Below are positions 4,899-7,592 of a stretch of DNA of 7,592 nucleotides, piece after piece. The notes under the pieces are model-generated. The model saw only the letters and a list, made by a program, of their open reading frames with translations, ran no database searches and was not told the origin of the DNA. The stretch is from Hyphomicrobiales bacterium. Its GTDB lineage: Bacteria; Pseudomonadota; Alphaproteobacteria; Rhizobiales; Xanthobacteraceae. Numbering within the stretch: position 1 is the stretch's first letter; each line of letters begins with the position of its first letter. The position numbers and the translations under genes were made by a program. The stretch is taken from the NCBI GenBank assembly GCA_023266695.1, contig JAHFPO010000026.1, positions 1 to 7,592 on the forward strand. Reading direction: 5' to 3'.

Positions 4899-5633
4899 TT
4901 ATGCGCTCGTCACTTCGGGCTTCGATTCAACTCCGCTTTGCGCCAACCGGTAGCCGACACCGAGTTCGGTCACCAGAATTCTGGGCTGCGTCGGATCCGC
5001 TTCGATTTTCTGCCGCAGCTTCCGGATAAAGATGCGCAGATAGTGGGTGTCGCGCAGATGGGTGGAGCCCCAGACTTCCTTGAGCAGCAGTTGATGGGTC
5101 ACGACGTTGCCGACATGCTGGGCGAGCACTTGCAGCAATCGATATTCCTTCGGGGTGAGTATGAGCCGCTCACCGTCTAGGGAAACTACGCGAGCAGCGA
5201 GATCGATGCTGAGCGAGCCGATCTTGATCAGATGTTCGCCACTCGAGGCACGCAGACGCCGGCGTAATGCGGCTCGGGATCGCGCAAGCAGCTCGGCCAT
5301 GCCAAATGGTTTGACCACGTAGTCGTCGGCGCCGAGTTCGAGCAGATGGACCTTCTCTTCTTCGCTGGAGCGTACCGACAGCACGATCAGAGGCACGCCC
5401 GACCACGATCGCAGCCGCTCGACGACCACGGCGCCGTCCATGTCGGGCAGACCAAGATCGAGAATGACGAGATCCGAAGGCTTTAGGGTCGCCAGACGGA
5501 TTCCCTCGGCGCCGTCTTCGGCTTCTTCGACGACGAATCCTTCGAGTTCGAAGCCGGCTCGCAGAAAGCGTCGGATTTGTATCTCGTCATCGATGACGAG
5601 AACCTTGGGTGAGAGCTCACTCATCGGATCCAT
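4899..5633 (-). CDS. kdpE: KdpE-like response regulator (OmpR family)
   Basis: This cytoplasmic two-component regulator is phosphorylated by the overlapping kinase and then binds DNA. Residues 10-125 are the receiver domain: acidic pocket Asp15/Asp16, phospho-acceptor Asp59 (in LVILDLGLPDMDG), switch Ser86, and Lys108 in ADDYVVKPFGMAELLAR. Residues 135-231 are an OmpR-type winged helix, with LTPKEYRLLQVLAQHVG (159-175), the recognition-helix region THYLRIFIRKLRQKI (196-210) and LVTELGVGYRL (220-230). The wording of both domains is very close to KdpE, not PhoB or OmpR. A polar C-terminal tail of about 13 residues is extra. Two starts are possible: ATG 5633 (244 residues, 17-base overlap with the kinase) or ATG 5624 (241 residues, MSELSPK, overlap ATGAGTGA). 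Neither has a strong ribosome site, so translational coupling to the kinase is likely. Known KdpE drives kdpFABC, which is not visible here; the target is therefore open. Confidence 0.94.
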   Translation of the reverse strand: MDPMSELSPKVLVIDDEIQIRRFLRAGFELEGFVVEEAEDGAEGIRLATLKPSDLVILDLGLPDMDGAVVVERLRSWSGVPLIVLSVRSSEEEKVHLLELGADDYVVKPFGMAELLARSRAALRRRLRASSGEHLIKIGSLSIDLAARVVSLDGERLILTPKEYRLLQVLAQHVGNVVTHQLLLKEVWGSTHLRDTHYLRIFIRKLRQKIEADPTQPRILVTELGVGYRLAQSGVESKPEVTSA

Positions 5634-7143
5634 CCGCGAGATTCGGAATTACATCGATATGTGCCGGAAGACTGATCGTAACCGTAGTACCACATCCGGC
5701 TCCTTCGCTGACTGCTTTCAGGTTGCCTCCATTGGCGACAACGAATGCATGCGCGATCCAGAGTCCCAGGCCCGATCCGGTCACGGTCATCAGGTGACGC
5801 TCTCCACGGTAGAAACGTTCCCACAGTCGTTCCTGCTCCTCCTTGGTCAATCCCGCTCCCCGGTCGGTGACCGATATGACCACACGTTCGTCCTGACTAC
5901 GAGCCATGACATTGATCGCCGTGCCAGAGGGGGAGTATTTTGCCGCATTGTCAAGAATCTGTCCTAGAGCCTGTTCGATCAATATCTGATCGACCTTCAC
6001 GAAGGGCAGATCACGGGAAACGTCAAGCAGGATCCGATTCCCGGACAGCCGTTGTCGCCGCCGCTCGATCGCCGTATTGACGATGTCACCCGGATCGGCC
6101 CACTCGAGATGCGTGATGACACCCTTGCTGCTGATCCGGGTGGCATCCAGCAGGTTCTGAATATCGTTGTTGAGCCGTTCCGCCTCGTCGCGGACTACGT
6201 GGGCGAGCGAGGCGAGACGAGTATCCTTGGTGATCGCCGGCGCCTGGAACAGTACGGTCGCCGCGCCCAGGATCGAAGCGAGCGGCGTTCGTAATTCGTG
6301 CGAGACCGAGCCCAACAAAGCCTCACGCAACAGGTTGGTTTCCGAGCGCATTCTCGCTTCGGTGATGGCCTGGCCGATATCAAGACGCTCGAGCGTCGCC
6401 ATCGCATCAACCAATACGGCATCGACGTGTTGGATAATTGCATCGACCTCGTCTCGCGACCGATTACCTAGATCGATGGCAATGATTCCAAGTTCCCGGG
6501 TACGGGGGGAGATGACACGCAAGAGCCAATAACTGCCCGTGTCGGTCTCTACGACCATGCCCCCAACGGCATGATCATCACTCGCCGCGATTTTTGCGGC
6601 CTCACGTCGCACAAGTTTCGGAACCACATTGTCGTCGGTTGTATTGTTCTTTTCTTGACTGCCGATATCCGCTCCCACCAGCACGACTTTTCGCTGGATA
6701 ACAGAGGAAAAGTGTTCCTGGATCGCGGCGTAAATTTCCGCAGCGTCATGGGAAACGGCGAGCCGGCGCGAGAATGCGTAAAGAGCCCGCATATCGATCT
6801 CGCCGCGGCGGGCGATCTCGGCCTGTCGGTTCAGATTGCCGGCGAGCTGGCTCGTCACGATGGCGACAATGACGAATAGAACGAGATCCAAGATGTGTTG
6901 CGGATCGGTGATCCGCAGGCTGTATAGCGGTGGATAGATGAAGAACGCGGAAGCCGCGACGCCGGCGATCGCGGTGATCACGGCAGGGATCGCACCCCAA
7001 CGTATTGCCGAGATGAGGACCGGAACCAGATAAAGGATGGTGCCGTGACTGAGAGGAGCAATCTGAGAAGACAGGACGATGAAGGCCGTCATTACGGCGA
7101 CCAGCGCTATTGAAATCAATATACCGGAGATTTTTTCCCGCAT
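5617..7143 (-). CDS. kdpD: KdpD-like sensor histidine kinase lacking the N-terminal KdpD/Usp domains
   Basis: This inner-membrane sensor kinase is the partner of the KdpE-like regulator. At 508 residues it matches only the C-terminal part of canonical KdpD (about 890 residues in E. coli). It starts directly at the four-helix DUF4118-type membrane domain (helices about 5-26, 34-49, 51-70, 83-103). A basic stretch (NLNRQAEIARRGE, 103-115) leads to a degenerate GAF-like region (about 120-250). HisKA carries His282 in SVSHELRTPLASILGA. HATPase_c has the N-box DNAAKYSPSG (398-407), G1 DRGAGL (427-432), ERFYRG (442-447) and G2 GSGLGLWIA (456-464). All kinase motifs are intact. The ATG at 7143 is bounded by an in-frame TGA two codons upstream, so the missing N-terminus is not simply mis-started; no good ribosome site precedes it. 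It overlaps the regulator start. In KdpD the missing half contains the Walker-type and Usp-like domains tied to ligand and nucleotide sensing, so the stimulus may differ. The symbol is by homology. Confidence 0.92.
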   Translation of the reverse strand: MREKISGILISIALVAVMTAFIVLSSQIAPLSHGTILYLVPVLISAIRWGAIPAVITAIAGVAASAFFIYPPLYSLRITDPQHILDLVLFVIVAIVTSQLAGNLNRQAEIARRGEIDMRALYAFSRRLAVSHDAAEIYAAIQEHFSSVIQRKVVLVGADIGSQEKNNTTDDNVVPKLVRREAAKIAASDDHAVGGMVVETDTGSYWLLRVISPRTRELGIIAIDLGNRSRDEVDAIIQHVDAVLVDAMATLERLDIGQAITEARMRSETNLLREALLGSVSHELRTPLASILGAATVLFQAPAITKDTRLASLAHVVRDEAERLNNDIQNLLDATRISSKGVITHLEWADPGDIVNTAIERRRQRLSGNRILLDVSRDLPFVKVDQILIEQALGQILDNAAKYSPSGTAINVMARSQDERVVISVTDRGAGLTKEEQERLWERFYRGERHLMTVTGSGLGLWIAHAFVVANGGNLKAVSEGAGCGTTVTISLPAHIDVIPNLADGSDE

Positions 7144-7166
7144 GAGTCAAAGCAAGAGTGCTGTTT

Positions 7167-7196
7167 ATCGTATTGTCCGACCCTCACCACGGTGAA
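7167..7196 (-). promoter_or_regulatory. Candidate promoter of the kdpD-kdpE operon
   Basis: On the minus strand TTCACC (7196-7191) and TACGAT (7172-7167) each match four of six sigma-70 consensus bases, with 18-base spacing. Transcription would begin near 7160, leaving a leader of only about 17 bases before the ATG at 7143. This fits the absence of a clear ribosome site. The -35 overlaps the palindrome at 7184-7195. Confidence 0.35.
7184..7195. promoter_or_regulatory. TCACC-GT-GGTGA palindrome over the candidate -35
   Basis: Inverted arms TCACC (7184-7188) and GGTGA (7191-7195) are two bases apart, about 40-50 bases upstream of the kinase start. Overlap with the proposed -35 element would suit a repressor or regulator site. 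It is short, so chance is possible. Confidence 0.3.
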
Positions 7197-7229
7197 CGAT
7201 AGCCCAATCTTACGGTGGAGAATCGAAAA

Positions 7230-7242
7230 AATCGGACCGATT
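7230..7242. promoter_or_regulatory. AATCGG-A-CCGATT palindrome upstream of the kinase
   Basis: Two perfect 6-base arms flank a single central base, about 90 bases before the kinase start and beside an A-run (7226-7231). It may be an operator for the two-component operon. On the minus strand the stem is followed by Ts, but a one-base loop cannot form a good terminator hairpin. Confidence 0.28.
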
Positions 7243-7303
7243 ATCGGGGAAGCCAAATCTCGCAGCTGTGCGGAATCTGCGAGGCAAAGTAACAGATTGG
7301 CGG

Positions 7304-7339
7304 AAAAGAGCGGGCCGGCCCCGCGGTGGCGACCGGCCC
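7304..7339 (-). terminator. Rho-independent terminator of the Bug/TctC binding-protein gene
   Basis: Read on the minus strand, GGGCCGG (7339-7333) pairs with CCGGCCC (7318-7312) around a GC-rich 14-base loop. It is followed by GCTCTTTTCC with the T-run at 7307-7304. It starts 38 bases after the stop at 7377-7379, the expected place. It should insulate the kdpD-kdpE operon from upstream transcription. Confidence 0.65.
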
Positions 7340-7376
7340 AGAATCTTTCGCGAATCCGTTGACGCAAATTCGAAGA

Positions 7377-7592
7377 TTAATCGAGCTTGATGCCGATCTG
7401 CTTCACGATCGGTCCCCAGCGATCGAGGTCGGCCTTGGTGAGCTTGGCGAGATCTTCAGGCCCCTTCGCGTAGATTTCGACGCCGAGACCGGCGAGGCGC
7501 TCTTTCACCGCGGGGATCGCGAGAACGGCGAGCACGTCGGCGTTCACCTTCTCGATGATCGGGCGCGGTGTGCCCGCCGGGGCATAGATGCC
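7377..7592 (-). CDS. Bug/TctC-family tripartite tricarboxylate transporter periplasmic binding protein, C-terminal part
   Basis: The last 71 codons of a gene entering from the right edge end with TAA at 7379-7377. GIYAPAGTPRPIIEKVNADV (first 20 residues) is the standard G(I/F)(Y/F)APAGTPxxIIxxLN block of Bug (TctC-like) proteins. Next come VLAIPAVKERLAGLGVE and the family's closing region with DRWGPIVKQIGIKLD. Full proteins are about 320-330 residues with a signal peptide, which would lie outside the window. Bug proteins bind small carboxylates and related molecules in the periplasm, either with TctAB or as orphan receptors. No TctA or TctB gene is visible here. The substrate is unknown. The gene ends in its own terminator and is probably independent of the kinase operon. 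Confidence 0.92.
   Translation of the reverse strand, partial: GIYAPAGTPRPIIEKVNADVLAVLAIPAVKERLAGLGVEIYAKGPEDLAKLTKADLDRWGPIVKQIGIKLD

Noticed and set aside
5440..5967. 175-residue + strand frame opposite the kinase/regulator junction
   Set aside because: Both genes on the minus strand have intact catalytic motifs here; the + strand frame is Ser/Arg-rich and unrecognisable.
7116..7367. 83-residue minus-strand frame running from the terminator into the kinase start
   Set aside because: It would start within the terminator region of the Bug gene, has no ribosome site, and its end overlaps the kinase in another frame.
1..7592. CRISPR array, insertion sequence, tRNA or rRNA gene, attachment site
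   Set aside because: I saw no regularly spaced repeats, transposase motifs, terminal inverted repeats with target duplications, or cloverleaf-like sequence.

Overview
The window looks like chromosomal DNA of a GC-rich alphaproteobacterium, most likely from the Bradyrhizobium/Rhodopseudomonas/Afipia side of the Hyphomicrobiales. This rests on codon bias, on the TRAP-TAXI and Bug/TctC-type uptake proteins, and on a KdpD lacking its N-terminal half. The taxonomic call is inference from gene content, not from a marker gene. I see no rRNA, tRNA, CRISPR, insertion sequence or phage gene.

Layout. (1) Positions 3-776 (+): an intradiol ring-cleavage dioxygenase whose N-terminus lies off the left edge. 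(2) 779-911 (+): a short frameshifted relic of the C-terminus of a xanthine-dehydrogenase-type molybdenum hydroxylase large subunit, followed by a strong GC hairpin at 918-941. (3) 1007-4063 (-): a two-gene TRAP transporter operon of the TAXI type, a fused DctQM-like permease followed 15 bases later by its periplasmic binding protein. The binding protein's C-terminus carries a 13-codon repeat whose second copy is out of frame by one base. (4) 4064-4515: mostly non-coding, with a probable leader and promoter for the TRAP operon, a 55-codon (+) remnant that resembles the C-terminus of a malate/L-lactate dehydrogenase (Ldh_2 family), and a perfect hairpin. (5) 4516-4704 (-): a 62-residue two-helix membrane protein with a very good ribosome binding site. 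(6) 4899-7143 (-): an overlapping two-component pair, a short KdpD-like kinase and a KdpE-like regulator. (7) 7144-7376: a regulatory intergenic region with a candidate promoter, two palindromes and a rho-independent terminator. (8) 7377-7592 (-): the last 71 residues of a Bug/TctC periplasmic binding protein running off the right edge.

How it fits together. The dioxygenase, two organic-acid-type uptake systems (TAXI and Bug/TctC) and relics of a molybdenum hydroxylase and an Ldh_2 dehydrogenase suggest an accessory catabolic region for aromatic or related organic acids that has lost genes. Both ends of the TRAP operon abut enzyme remnants. The KdpD/KdpE pair is a separate unit: no kdpFABC potassium pump gene is visible next to it, and the only close downstream gene is the small membrane protein. 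I found no clear sign of a wholly new system. The best leads are the two enzyme relics, the frame slip in the TAXI protein, and the small membrane protein beside the short KdpD/KdpE pair.
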